Shown: positions 15,165 through 24,333 of the stretch, piece after piece | Layout: each line of letters starts with the position of its first letter | Numbering within the stretch: position 1 is the first letter of the stretch | From: Ruminococcus sp. | Lineage (GTDB): Bacteria; Bacillota; Clostridia; Oscillospirales; Acutalibacteraceae | Direction: 5' to 3' | NCBI GenBank assembly: GCA_004556705.1 | Contig: SFGA01000021.1 | Coordinates: 1 to 31,922, forward strand | Length of the DNA stretch: 31,922 nt | The notes under the pieces: model-generated | What the model saw: only the letters and a program-made list of their open reading frames with translations | Database searches by the model: none | What the model was told of the DNA's origin: nothing | Program-made: the position numbers and the translations under genes

Positions 15165-17627
15165 ATGTCTATGACCGAAATCATTGCTAAGGTAGCGGTG
15201 GAAAACACAGCTTACAGCTTTGATGAGGCATTTGATTATGCCATTCCCGATTTTTTGCGTTCTGAGGTTAAAGCGGGAGTCAGAGTTCTTGTACCCTTTG
15301 GGCGTGGAAATACAAAAAGACAGGGCATTGTTTTTGCACTTCGTGAAAATAAAGCAAGTGTTGAGCTTAAAAGTATTTCTGCGGTGCTTGATACGGCGCC
15401 GCTTCTTAATAATGAAATGCTAAGGCTTGCCGTTTTCCTGAAGGAGCAGACCTTTTGCACTTTATATGACGGCGCAAAGGCTATGCTGCCGTCGGGCTTC
15501 GGGCTGAAATTTGTAAACTCATATATGCTAAATCCCAATTTTGTATATGATGAGGATATGAAGCTTTCCGAGGACGAGCGTGCTGTTATTGAATACTTGA
15601 AAACAAAGGATTATGTCTTTGAAAATAAAATCATTAAGGATTTAGGGTTTGACAAAAATTCCGATACCGTAAAAGACTTATGCTCAAAGGGTTATATTAT
15701 CAGCAATGCTTTTTCGGTAGAAAGAGTCGGAAATGCTTCCGTTAAAACCGCAAGGCTTACCGAGTTTTATTTTGAAAGTGAATCGTTACCCAAGTTTTCG
15801 ACTAAACAAAAGTCTGTCATAAAATTACTTGAGGATATCGGCTCTGCAAGCGTTAAGGAAATTTGTTATTTTACCGGTGTTACCTATGCCGTTGTCGTTA
15901 CCTTGCAGAAAAAGGGCATTATTGAGGTTTTTGAAAACGAAACATACCGTAAGCCTAAAATTCAAAAAGGACTTCATAAGAGCAAGGAATTAGTCCTTTC
16001 CGATAAGCAGAATAAAGCTTATTCGGAATTGTACGAAAAATATCGAGAGGGTAAGGCTCATACGTCGCTTTTGTTCGGAGTAACGGGTTCGGGCAAAACG
16101 ACCGTTTATCTAAAGCTTATAGACGATGCGATAAAAGACGGTAAATCCGTTATTTTTATGGTTCCCGAAATCTCATTGACGCCGCAGATGCTCTCGATTT
16201 TTTATGAGAGATACGGCGATGACGTCGCAGTTTTTCACAGCGGACTTTCAATGGGCGAACGCAAGGACGAATGGAAAAGAGTTTACGAAAACAAGGCAAA
16301 AATTGCAGTCGGTACACGTTCGGCAGTTTTTGCACCGACAGAAAATTTAGGTCTGATTATAATTGATGAGGAGCAGGAAGCCTCTTATAAATCGGAAATG
16401 ACTCCGAGATACAATGCAAAGGACGTTGCAAAATTCAGAGCTAAATACAACGATTGCCTGCTTGTGCTTGCTTCGGCAACTCCGTCAATATCGGATTATG
16501 CGGCGGCAAAAAGCGGCTCAATCTCTCTCAGCGTTATCGACGAGCGATACGGTAATGCTGTTTTACCCGAGGTAATTACAACCGAAATGAAATATGCTGC
16601 CGATTCAAAGGTGCGTAAAAATCTTTCTCAGGAGCTTGAAAATGCAATCGGCGAGGCTCTTTCTCAACACAGACAGTCTATTCTTTTGTTAAACAGACGT
16701 GGCTTTAACACCTTTGCCTCTTGCGGAGCCTGCGGAAAGGTTAAGGTTTGTCCGCATTGCAGCATTTCATTGACCTATCATTCAAAAAACAGACGTTTAA
16801 TGTGCCATTATTGCGGATATTCCGAGCCGTTTACAGATACCTGTTCTTATTGCGGCGAAAAAGCTGTTGTATATTCGGGCTTCGGTACGCAGAAGCTTGA
16901 GGACGAGCTTCACGAAAAGTTCCCCGATGCAAATGTATTGAGGCTTGATACCGATTCGACGTCGGCACGTTATTCATTTGAAAACTCTCTTAAAGATTTT
17001 GCGGACGGCAAATATGATATTTTAGTCGGTACTCAAATGGTTGCAAAGGGACTTGATTTTCCGAACGTAACGCTTGTAGGCGTTGTTTCGGTAGATCAGC
17101 AACTGTTTAACGACGATTATAAAAGTGCCGAAAGAGCATTTGATTTGCTTACACAGGTTGTTGGCAGAGCAGGTAGGGGAGATGTAAAAGGAAAAGCTAT
17201 AATTCAAACAGGCTTCCCCGACAATGAGATTATACGCTTGGCCGCCAAGCAGGATTATGAGTCCTTCTTTAACTCTGAAATAGTGATAAGAAAGGCTTTG
17301 ATTTATCCGCCGTACTGTGATTTTTGTTCCGTAAACTTTGTAGGTAAGGACGAAGCACTTACAAAGCAAGCGGCGGAGAGCTTTTTTGAAAGTGCGAAAT
17401 ATTTGCACGGCTACGGTTATCCCGACCTCGGAATAATTCTTTTAAGTCCGATTGCGCCGAGAATTGAAAAGGTCGCGGATAAATACCGTAACAGAGTGAT
17501 AATCAAATGTAAGAATAACGCAAGCTTTAGGGCGTATATTTCTACATTGATTAAAAATTATATGAACGACAGAAAATTTAAGGATGTAACCGTTTTTGCG
17601 GATATAAATCCCGAAAATATGTTTTGA
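15165..17627 (+). CDS. priA: Primosomal replication restart helicase PriA
   Basis: 3'-5' DNA helicase that reloads the replisome at stalled forks. The roughly 820-aa protein begins with the 3'-DNA binding domain (AKVAVENTAYSFDEAFDYAIP starts it), then Walker A GVTGSGKTTVY, the DEEQ box IIIDEEQEASYK, eight zinc-binding cysteines in four CxxC pairs (between ASCGACG and SYCGEK), and GTQMVAKGLDFPNVTLVG of helicase lobe 2, followed by QVVGRAGRG. GGGAGGTGG lies ahead of two possible starts: ATG 15165 (spacing about 4) and ATG 15171 (about 10). An upstream in-frame ATG at 15147 precedes the ribosome site and is unlikely. Confidence 0.95.
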   Translation: MSMTEIIAKVAVENTAYSFDEAFDYAIPDFLRSEVKAGVRVLVPFGRGNTKRQGIVFALRENKASVELKSISAVLDTAPLLNNEMLRLAVFLKEQTFCTLYDGAKAMLPSGFGLKFVNSYMLNPNFVYDEDMKLSEDERAVIEYLKTKDYVFENKIIKDLGFDKNSDTVKDLCSKGYIISNAFSVERVGNASVKTARLTEFYFESESLPKFSTKQKSVIKLLEDIGSASVKEICYFTGVTYAVVVTLQKKGIIEVFENETYRKPKIQKGLHKSKELVLSDKQNKAYSELYEKYREGKAHTSLLFGVTGSGKTTVYLKLIDDAIKDGKSVIFMVPEISLTPQMLSIFYERYGDDVAVFHSGLSMGERKDEWKRVYENKAKIAVGTRSAVFAPTENLGLIIIDEEQEASYKSEMTPRYNAKDVAKFRAKYNDCLLVLASATPSISDYAAAKSGSISLSVIDERYGNAVLPEVITTEMKYAADSKVRKNLSQELENAIGEALSQHRQSILLLNRRGFNTFASCGACGKVKVCPHCSISLTYHSKNRRLMCHYCGYSEPFTDTCSYCGEKAVVYSGFGTQKLEDELHEKFPDANVLRLDTDSTSARYSFENSLKDFADGKYDILVGTQMVAKGLDFPNVTLVGVVSVDQQLFNDDYKSAERAFDLLTQVVGRAGRGDVKGKAIIQTGFPDNEIIRLAAKQDYESFFNSEIVIRKALIYPPYCDFCSVNFVGKDEALTKQAAESFFESAKYLHGYGYPDLGIILLSPIAPRIEKVADKYRNRVIIKCKNNASFRAYISTLIKNYMNDRKFKDVTVFADINPENMF

Positions 17628-17637
17628 GGTGTATAAA

Positions 17638-18120
17638 ATGGCTATAAGACAAATCAGAATAAATGATGACCCAATATTAAAAAAGACAAGCAGAAAGGTT
17701 GAGGTCTTTGATGAAAGACTTGATATTTTGCTTGATGATATGAAGGATACCTTATATAAAGCCGAGGGCTGCGGTCTTGCGGCTGTTCAGGTAGGCGTTC
17801 TCAAAAGAGTTGTGCTTGTAGATGTCGGAGACGGTCTTTTGGAGCTTATCAACCCTGAAATTATCGAGGCGACAGGCGAACAGTACGAGGTTGAGGGATG
17901 CCTTTCCTTGCCGGGTAAAAGCGGCATTACCAAGCGTCCTATGTGCGTAAAGGTTAAGGCTCAAAACAGAGAGGGCAGATGGTGTCAGTACAAGGGAGAG
18001 GGTCTTAAAGCGAGAGCCTTTTGCCATGAAATTGACCATCTTGACGGACATCTTTACACCGAAAGGCTTGCACCCGAAGAGGCTATAAACCAAATTAAAT
18101 TGGAAAACGACATAGACTAA
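17638..18120 (+). CDS. def: Peptide deformylase
   Basis: Metal hydrolase that removes the formyl group from nascent proteins. The 160-aa protein has the three catalytic motifs: GCGLAAVQ (44-51), EGCLS (86-90, metal-binding Cys) and HEIDH (130-134, metal His and catalytic Glu). I chose the ATG at 17638 because TGAGGTG lies 7 bases upstream; the GTG at 17629 is inside that site. The adjacent fmt makes the formyl-Met that this enzyme later trims. Confidence 0.96.
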   Translation: MAIRQIRINDDPILKKTSRKVEVFDERLDILLDDMKDTLYKAEGCGLAAVQVGVLKRVVLVDVGDGLLELINPEIIEATGEQYEVEGCLSLPGKSGITKRPMCVKVKAQNREGRWCQYKGEGLKARAFCHEIDHLDGHLYTERLAPEEAINQIKLENDID

Positions 18121-18177
18121 TAAAAGCCTTAAAAGCTGTAATCGGCTTAAAAACTTATCAGCAGAAAGGTTAATAAT

Positions 18178-19107
18178 ATGAAAATAGTATTTATGGGAAC
18201 GCCCGATTTTTCCGTGCCGTGCCTTGAAAGACTTGTTTCAGACGGAGAAGAGGTTGTCGGAGTGTTCACTCAACCCGATAAACCGAAGGGCAGAGGCTAT
18301 GAAATGGCGTTTTCGCCCGTCAAGGAATGTGCGATAAAGCACAATATCCCTGTTTTTCAGCCGAAGTCAATGAAAGACGGAGAAGCGTTGAAAATCATTG
18401 AAACGCTCAATCCCGATTTAACAATTGTAGTGGCATACGGAAAAATACTTCCAAAGGAAATTTTATATTTTCCAAAGTATAATTCAATAAATATTCACGC
18501 TTCGCTTTTGCCCGCATACAGGGGTGCTGCGCCTATTCAATGGTCAATATTAAACGGCGAAAAGGTTACGGGAGTTACCTCAATGCTTATGAATGAGGGG
18601 CTTGACACGGGCGATATGCTTCTATCCGAAAAAATTGAAATAACCGAAAATATGAATGCAGGAGAGCTTCACGACGCACTTTCAATAATGGGCGCTGAGG
18701 TTATGAGTAAGACGATAGCAGAGGTTAAAGCAAATTCTCTGAAGCCTGAAAAGCAGGATGATTCGCTTTCAAATTACTCGCCAATGCTCTCAAAGGCACT
18801 TTGCCCGACCGATTTTACAAAGAGCGCACAGGAGGTTCACAATCATATAAGAGGATTATCTCCGTGGCCCGTAGCAACCGCAACGCTTAACGGTAAAAAG
18901 CTGAAGCTTCATTCATCTGTTATAGGCGGAAAAACAACTCTTGCACCGGGAACTGTCGTATCAACCGACGGCGTTATTTCCGTTGCTTGCGGAGACGGAA
19001 TATGCGTTGATATTCTTTCTGTTCAGGCTGAGGGCAAAAAGCGTATGAGCTCGAAGGATTTTCTTTTAGGACATAAAATTGAGAAAGGCTCGGTTTTGAG
19101 CGAATGA
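18178..19107 (+). CDS. fmt: Methionyl-tRNA formyltransferase
   Basis: Transfers formyl from 10-formyl-THF to initiator Met-tRNA. The 309-aa protein begins KIVFMGTPDFSVPCLERL, has the formyltransferase signature YNSINIHASLLPAYRGAAPIQ (Asn, His and a later Asp form the active site), and a C-terminal OB-like domain with RGLSPWPVATATLNGKKLKL. AGAAAGG lies 8 bases before the ATG. A 57-base spacer separates it from def, with only a weak hairpin in it. Its end overlaps rsmB by four bases. Confidence 0.96.
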   Translation: MKIVFMGTPDFSVPCLERLVSDGEEVVGVFTQPDKPKGRGYEMAFSPVKECAIKHNIPVFQPKSMKDGEALKIIETLNPDLTIVVAYGKILPKEILYFPKYNSINIHASLLPAYRGAAPIQWSILNGEKVTGVTSMLMNEGLDTGDMLLSEKIEITENMNAGELHDALSIMGAEVMSKTIAEVKANSLKPEKQDDSLSNYSPMLSKALCPTDFTKSAQEVHNHIRGLSPWPVATATLNGKKLKLHSSVIGGKTTLAPGTVVSTDGVISVACGDGICVDILSVQAEGKKRMSSKDFLLGHKIEKGSVLSE

Positions 19108-20384
19108 ACGACAGACAGTCAGCTTTCAAAATACTCAACAAAATAGAAAAAGACAAGGCGTATTCCAATCTTTTATTGGATTCTTATTTGAAAAGTAATG
19201 CGGATAATGTTTATTCGACATCCTTTGTTACGGCTCTTGTCTACGGCGTAACAGAGCGTTTGATTACACTCGATTACATCTTGTCAAAATATTTACGTCA
19301 GCCGATAAAAAAACTCAAGCCGGAAGTGCTTACCATTTTGAGAATGGGTGCTTATCAGCTTAAATTTATGGACTCCGTTCCCAATTCAGCCGCTGTTAAT
19401 GAAAGCGTAAAGCTTGCAAAGAATAACGGCTGTACTTTTGCATCGGGTCTTGTAAATTCCGTATTGCGAAAGGTATCGGCGGATAAGCTTGAATATCCAA
19501 AAACGGATGACCCCGTTTACGATATGAGTATTCGTTATTCATGCCCATACGATTTAGTTTCGCACTACTGTAAGGACTACGGCGAGGAAAATACCGAGGG
19601 GATTTTAAGCTGCTCTATCGGCGAACAGAGGATTTTTGCAAGGGTAAATACGCTTAAAACCGATTTTGACAGCCTTAAAAGGTCTTTGGAGAATGAAAAA
19701 ACAGAAATTTCTCCCTGTGAAAATATTGAAAACCACTTTGAATTCAAAACGCATTGTGCTGTCGAGCGATTACCACAGTTTTTAGACGGTCTTTTTCATG
19801 TTCAGGACATTGCTTCGGCAATTTGCGTGAAAAGTCTTGAATTGGACGAAAATATGACCTTTATTGATGTTTGCTCGGCTCCGGGCGGAAAAACCTTTAC
19901 TGCCGCACAATATATGAACAATAAAGGCAAAATATATGCCTTCGACTTGTATGAGCACAGAGTTAAGCTGATTTCGGAGGGTGCCGAAAGGCTCGGAATC
20001 GATATTATTTCGGCTCAGCAGGGCGACGCTCTTTCTTTAAGAAAGGATCTAATCGGCACAGCCGACAGAGTGCTTTGCGACGTTCCGTGCTCAGGGCTCG
20101 GTGTTATAGGCAAAAAGCCTGAAATACGCTATAAAAGCCTTGACTTAATTGACAAATTGACTCAAACACAGTATAATATTTTAATCAATGCGTCCGAATA
20201 TCTAAAGCCTGACGGGTTGCTTGTTTATTCAACCTGCTCACTTAACAAGGCGGAAAATGAAGATGTTTGCGATAGATTTTTATCTGAACATTCTAATTTT
20301 GAAAAGCATAAGGACTATTTGACTTTATTCCCACACATAAACAATTCCGACGGATTTTTTATAGCGGTATTCAGGAGAATATAA
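19104..20384 (+). CDS. rsmB: 16S rRNA m5C967 methyltransferase
   Basis: SAM-dependent cytosine-C5 methyltransferase of 426 aa. An N-terminal NusB-like RNA-binding domain (about residues 1-145, with LRMGAYQLKFMDSVPNSAAVNE) precedes the catalytic domain, with CSAPGGKTFTAAQ for SAM, DVPCSGLGVIGKKPEIRY holding the PC motif, and YSTCSLNKAENEDV holding the TC nucleophile cysteine. It overlaps fmt as ATGA and ends one base before rlmN. Confidence 0.95.
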   Translation: MNDRQSAFKILNKIEKDKAYSNLLLDSYLKSNADNVYSTSFVTALVYGVTERLITLDYILSKYLRQPIKKLKPEVLTILRMGAYQLKFMDSVPNSAAVNESVKLAKNNGCTFASGLVNSVLRKVSADKLEYPKTDDPVYDMSIRYSCPYDLVSHYCKDYGEENTEGILSCSIGEQRIFARVNTLKTDFDSLKRSLENEKTEISPCENIENHFEFKTHCAVERLPQFLDGLFHVQDIASAICVKSLELDENMTFIDVCSAPGGKTFTAAQYMNNKGKIYAFDLYEHRVKLISEGAERLGIDIISAQQGDALSLRKDLIGTADRVLCDVPCSGLGVIGKKPEIRYKSLDLIDKLTQTQYNILINASEYLKPDGLLVYSTCSLNKAENEDVCDRFLSEHSNFEKHKDYLTLFPHINNSDGFFIAVFRRI

Positions 20385-20385
20385 T

Positions 20386-21420
20386 TTGGAAAAAATTGAT
20401 ATACGTTCGTTAAATTATCAAGAGCTTGCAGAAGAGGTTAAGGCTCTCGGGCTTCCTAAATTCAGAACAGATCAGATTTACTCTTGGCTTTTTGAAAAGG
20501 GGGTCAGAGAATTTTCTGAAATGTCTAATCTCTCAAAGGATTTGCGTCAGGCTCTTGACGAAAGATTTGTTATCAGGAATTGCACAATCGATACGAAGCT
20601 TTGCTCAAAGCTTGATGAAACCGTTAAGTACCTTTTCGAGCTTGGCAAGGGCGAGTTTGTCGAATGTGTTGTTATGAAATATAAATACGGATATTCAATA
20701 TGCGTATCCACACAGCTCGGCTGTAAAATGGGCTGTAAGTTCTGCGCTTCGGCAATCGGCGGCTTCAAACGCCATTTGACTGCGAGTGAGATACTTTCGG
20801 AGATTTATACGGCGCAGAGTGATTTAGGCATTAAAATATCGCATATTGTTCTTATGGGTACAGGCGAACCGCTTGACAATTATGATAATGTTATGCGTTT
20901 CTTGGAGCTTGTGACGAACGAAAAAGGTCTTAATATAAGCATGAGGCATATTTCGCTTTCAACCTGCGGTGTTGTCCCGAGGATTTATGAGCTTGCGGAG
21001 AAAAAGCTCGGCTTAACGCTTTCTATTTCGCTTCACGCACCGAATGATAAAATCAGGTCGCAGACTATGCCTGTAAACTCAAAGTGGAATATTGAAGAGC
21101 TTTTAACCGCTTGCCGTTATTACACAAAGGTTACGTCACGCAGGATTTCGTTTGAATATGCAATGATAGATTCTTTTAATGACTCGGTTGAATGTGCCGA
21201 AGAATTGGCATCAAGACTTTCGGGTATGTTATGTCATATAAATCTTATTCCTGTCAATAATGTCAGGGAGAATAATTATGAGAGAAGTAACGAAAAGAAC
21301 ATAAAGAGGTTTATTTCTGTTTTGGAGCGTCACGGGCTTACCGTTACCGTCAGACGTACACTCGGCAGCGATATTAACGCCTCTTGCGGTCAGCTTAGAG
21401 CAAAGAAGGAAAATCTCTAA
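20386..21420 (+). CDS. rlmN: Dual-specificity rRNA/tRNA m2A methyltransferase RlmN (radical SAM)
   Basis: Radical-SAM enzyme that methylates C2 of A2503 in 23S rRNA and A37 of some tRNAs. The 344-aa protein has the 4Fe-4S motif CKMGCKFC (Cys 113, 117, 120), the GTGEPLDNYDNVM region, and the C-terminal catalytic Cys 334 (in NASCGQLR). The start is TTG at 20386, with AGGAG 8 bases upstream, one base after the rsmB stop; no ATG is available before conserved sequence begins. The Cfr resistance branch lacks this context. Confidence 0.95.
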   Translation: MEKIDIRSLNYQELAEEVKALGLPKFRTDQIYSWLFEKGVREFSEMSNLSKDLRQALDERFVIRNCTIDTKLCSKLDETVKYLFELGKGEFVECVVMKYKYGYSICVSTQLGCKMGCKFCASAIGGFKRHLTASEILSEIYTAQSDLGIKISHIVLMGTGEPLDNYDNVMRFLELVTNEKGLNISMRHISLSTCGVVPRIYELAEKKLGLTLSISLHAPNDKIRSQTMPVNSKWNIEELLTACRYYTKVTSRRISFEYAMIDSFNDSVECAEELASRLSGMLCHINLIPVNNVRENNYERSNEKNIKRFISVLERHGLTVTVRRTLGSDINASCGQLRAKKENL

Positions 21421-21435
21421 CGGAGGATACAGGCA

Positions 21436-22164
21436 TTGAAAATTGTTGCAAAAACCGACATCGGAAAAAAGCGTAGCACCAATCAGGATTCTTACGTAAC
21501 AGGCGAATTACCCGGCTCGGTGGCTTGGGCTGTTGTCTGTGACGGAATGGGTGGTGCCGCAGGCGGCAGTATCGCTTCTTCGACGGCGGTTAAGGTTATT
21601 TCCGAAAAGATAAATTCTGCATACAGAACGGGAATGAGTCCGAAATCGATAAAGAATATGATTATGACGGCGATTACTGCCGCAAATATAAGCGTTTACG
21701 ATATGAGTAAAGCCAATAAAGAGCTTGAGGGAATGGGCACAACTGTAGTGTGCTGTGTCGTTGCCGACGGCGTAGCGTATATCGCTCACGCAGGAGACAG
21801 CAGAGCTTACTCTATTAAGGGCGATACCGTAGCACAGCTTACAAAAGACCATTCGGTCGTTCAAGCACTTGTTGAAACAGGTAAGCTTACGCAGGAACAG
21901 GCAAAATCACACCCGAGAAAAAATCTTATAACAAGAGCTCTCGGTGTTGAGGAAAACATAAAAATTGACTATTGCGAGTATGATATGTCAGAAAATGAAG
22001 TTATACTTCTTTGTACCGACGGACTTACAAACTATGTTGAAAATGCTGAATTCAGCGAAGTAATAAAAAATAATTCGTATTATGAGATAGCCGATTTGCT
22101 TGTCAATATGGCAAACGAAAACGGCGGCGGCGACAATATAACCGTTGTTGCAATTTCTTATTAA
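21436..22164 (+). CDS. prpC: PP2C-type Ser/Thr phosphatase (PrpC/Stp)
   Basis: Metal-dependent phosphatase that reverses phosphorylation by the neighbouring PrkC kinase. The 242-aa protein shows the PP2C metal motifs in order: VCDGMGGAAGG, AHAGDSRAY, KDHSVVQALVETG, LCTDGLTNYV and GGGDNITVV. The start is TTG at 21436, with CGGAGG 9 bases upstream; the resulting N-terminus (KIVAKTDIGKKRSTNQDSY) matches the family. It is twelve bases from prkC. Confidence 0.95.
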   Translation: MKIVAKTDIGKKRSTNQDSYVTGELPGSVAWAVVCDGMGGAAGGSIASSTAVKVISEKINSAYRTGMSPKSIKNMIMTAITAANISVYDMSKANKELEGMGTTVVCCVVADGVAYIAHAGDSRAYSIKGDTVAQLTKDHSVVQALVETGKLTQEQAKSHPRKNLITRALGVEENIKIDYCEYDMSENEVILLCTDGLTNYVENAEFSEVIKNNSYYEIADLLVNMANENGGGDNITVVAISY

Positions 22165-22175
22165 GAGGTGTTATT

Positions 22176-24332
22176 ATGGAAAACTATTGTGGAAAAAGAC
22201 TTGACGGAAGATATGAAATCAGAGAGATTATCGGCGTCGGCGGTATGGCTGTTGTTTATAAGGCGTACGACAATATCGACGACAGAATAGTTGCGGTTAA
22301 AATTCTTAAAGAGGAGTTTCTTGCCAATGAGGAATTTCGCCGCAGATTTAAGAACGAGTCAAAGGCAATTGCGGTTCTTTCACACCCCAATATTGTTAAG
22401 GTATACGACGTAAGCTTCGGCGACCGACTTCAGTATATCGTAATGGAATATGTTGAGGGAATAACTCTTAAAGAGTATATCGAGCAGCAGAAGGTTATCA
22501 ACTGGAAGGAAGCTGTACATTTTGTAAGTCAGATACTTCTTGCTCTCCAGCACGCACACGATAAGGGCATTGTCCACCGTGATATTAAGCCGCAGAACAT
22601 TATGCTTTTGCAGGACGGTACGATTAAGGTAACAGATTTCGGCATTGCAAGATTTTCACGTGGCGATACAAGAACAATGACAGAGGATGCAATCGGCTCT
22701 GTTCATTATATCAGCCCCGAGCAGGCGAGAGGCGAATTGACAGACGATAAGGCTGACATCTATTCTGTCGGCGTTGTTATGTATGAAATGCTTACAGGTC
22801 AGCTTCCGTTCCAATCGGATAATGCCGTTTCAATCGCAATTATGCAGCTTCAGCAGGAGGCAAAGCCGCCTCGTGAAATAAATCCTGAAATTCCGCTTGG
22901 ACTTGAGCAGATTACAATGAGAGCGATGCAGAAAAATCCCAATAATCGCTATCATTCAGCTGCAGAAATGATGCTTGATATTGATGAGTTTAAGCGCAAT
23001 CCGTCAATCAAGTTTAATTATAATTACTTTGTTGACAATGAGCCCACAAAATTTGTTGATGACACGACAAAGACTATCCCGAATGCAGTAAAGCAGCAGG
23101 TTGCAAAACCTGATGAGGCTCAGCCTGCTCCCGCAGAGGAGGAAGAGGAAGAAAAAGAGCCTAATAAGACTATGCCGATTATCTTCGGAGTTATTGCAGG
23201 CGTTATTGTAATCATTGCTATTTTTGTCGGCGTTTTACTTTTCAAAAACGGTCAAAAGGTTACCGTGCCTAATTTTGTCGGACTTAATTACAACGACGAA
23301 ATTATGTCAAATTCCGAATATACCGATAATTTCAAGTTTGAAACGCAGTCTGTATTCTCAACCGACGTTGAAGCAGGCAAGGTTATAAAGCAGACGCCCG
23401 ACGCAGATTCAAAAGTCAGAAAAGGCAAGACAATTAAGCTTGAAATCGCTTATAATGACCAAAGCATTCAAATTTCAGGCATTATGGGCCTTTCTGTCAG
23501 CGAGGCGGAAGCAAAGCTTAAGCAAAGCGGCTTCCAGGTTAAAACAATCGTTTCATATAATAAGAGTGCAACTCCGGGCGTTGTTTATGAGATTTATCCG
23601 TCCGAGGGCTCTTATGCAGAGAAGGGCTCGCTTGTAACGATTTATGTCTCAACCGATGAAAACCCCAATTCGAAGAGTGTTACACAGGTTGTCGGCTACA
23701 GCAAGGATATCGCAATAGAGCTTCTCAAGGCTGACGGCTTTAAGGTTAAGGTAACCGATTCCGACAGCGCAGAGGCGGCAGGAACGGTTGTTGACCAGTC
23801 TCCTAAGGGCGGCGAAGCAGCGGATAACGGTGCAGAGGTTACAATTTATGTAAGTACGGGCACTCCGTCTGAAAGCACGGCGAAGATTACAATTGATCTT
23901 CCGCAGACCGTAAATTCGGCTTCGGGTACGGTAAAGGTTTATCTCGGCAGCGAAGCGTATCAGACCTACAATGATGTTTTGCTTGCAGGCGGAACAAAAA
24001 CCGTTGAGGTAAAGGGTAAAGGCTCAACTACATTTACCGTAAAGATTAACGATCAGACTGTTATGACAGGTAATATTGACTTTACAAAAACACCTGCAGA
24101 TCTTTCCAATATTTCAAAAACTCCGTATGTTGAGAAATATTCTGTTCCGAATGTCGTCGGAATGAGTGTTTCCGAGGCTGTTAAAACGCTTGAAAAGGCA
24201 GGATTTACAAACGTTGCCGTGTTTGATAAAAACAACAATAAAATTTCAAGCGGTACTGTCATCGAACAGCTTCCCAATCATGACAATAACACATATTCCA
24301 AAGATCAGAAAATAACTCTTACGGCGGAATAA
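22176..24332 (+). CDS. prkC: PASTA-domain Ser/Thr kinase (PrkC/StkP type)
   Basis: Membrane kinase that senses muropeptides or lipid II through outer PASTA repeats. The 718-aa protein has a kinase domain (about 12-275) with GVGGMAVVYKAYD, catalytic Lys 42, HRD (Asp 136), DFG (Asp 154) and a Thr-rich activation loop. An acidic juxtamembrane stretch (EEEEEEKE) and one membrane helix (334-356) follow, then PASTA repeats at about 362-426, 430-492, 501-560 and 655-716. Between the third and fourth lies an extra beta-rich segment (about 568-634) that does not look like PASTA. GAGGTG precedes the ATG. The phosphatase prpC upstream is its expected partner. Confidence 0.95.
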   Translation: MENYCGKRLDGRYEIREIIGVGGMAVVYKAYDNIDDRIVAVKILKEEFLANEEFRRRFKNESKAIAVLSHPNIVKVYDVSFGDRLQYIVMEYVEGITLKEYIEQQKVINWKEAVHFVSQILLALQHAHDKGIVHRDIKPQNIMLLQDGTIKVTDFGIARFSRGDTRTMTEDAIGSVHYISPEQARGELTDDKADIYSVGVVMYEMLTGQLPFQSDNAVSIAIMQLQQEAKPPREINPEIPLGLEQITMRAMQKNPNNRYHSAAEMMLDIDEFKRNPSIKFNYNYFVDNEPTKFVDDTTKTIPNAVKQQVAKPDEAQPAPAEEEEEEKEPNKTMPIIFGVIAGVIVIIAIFVGVLLFKNGQKVTVPNFVGLNYNDEIMSNSEYTDNFKFETQSVFSTDVEAGKVIKQTPDADSKVRKGKTIKLEIAYNDQSIQISGIMGLSVSEAEAKLKQSGFQVKTIVSYNKSATPGVVYEIYPSEGSYAEKGSLVTIYVSTDENPNSKSVTQVVGYSKDIAIELLKADGFKVKVTDSDSAEAAGTVVDQSPKGGEAADNGAEVTIYVSTGTPSESTAKITIDLPQTVNSASGTVKVYLGSEAYQTYNDVLLAGGTKTVEVKGKGSTTFTVKINDQTVMTGNIDFTKTPADLSNISKTPYVEKYSVPNVVGMSVSEAVKTLEKAGFTNVAVFDKNNNKISSGTVIEQLPNHDNNTYSKDQKITLTAE

Positions 24333-24333
24333 T

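Noticed and set aside
18121..18177. Possible terminator between def and fmt
   Set aside because: AAGCC/GGCTT gives only a 5-bp stem with a long loop and no T-run; the two genes are normally co-transcribed.
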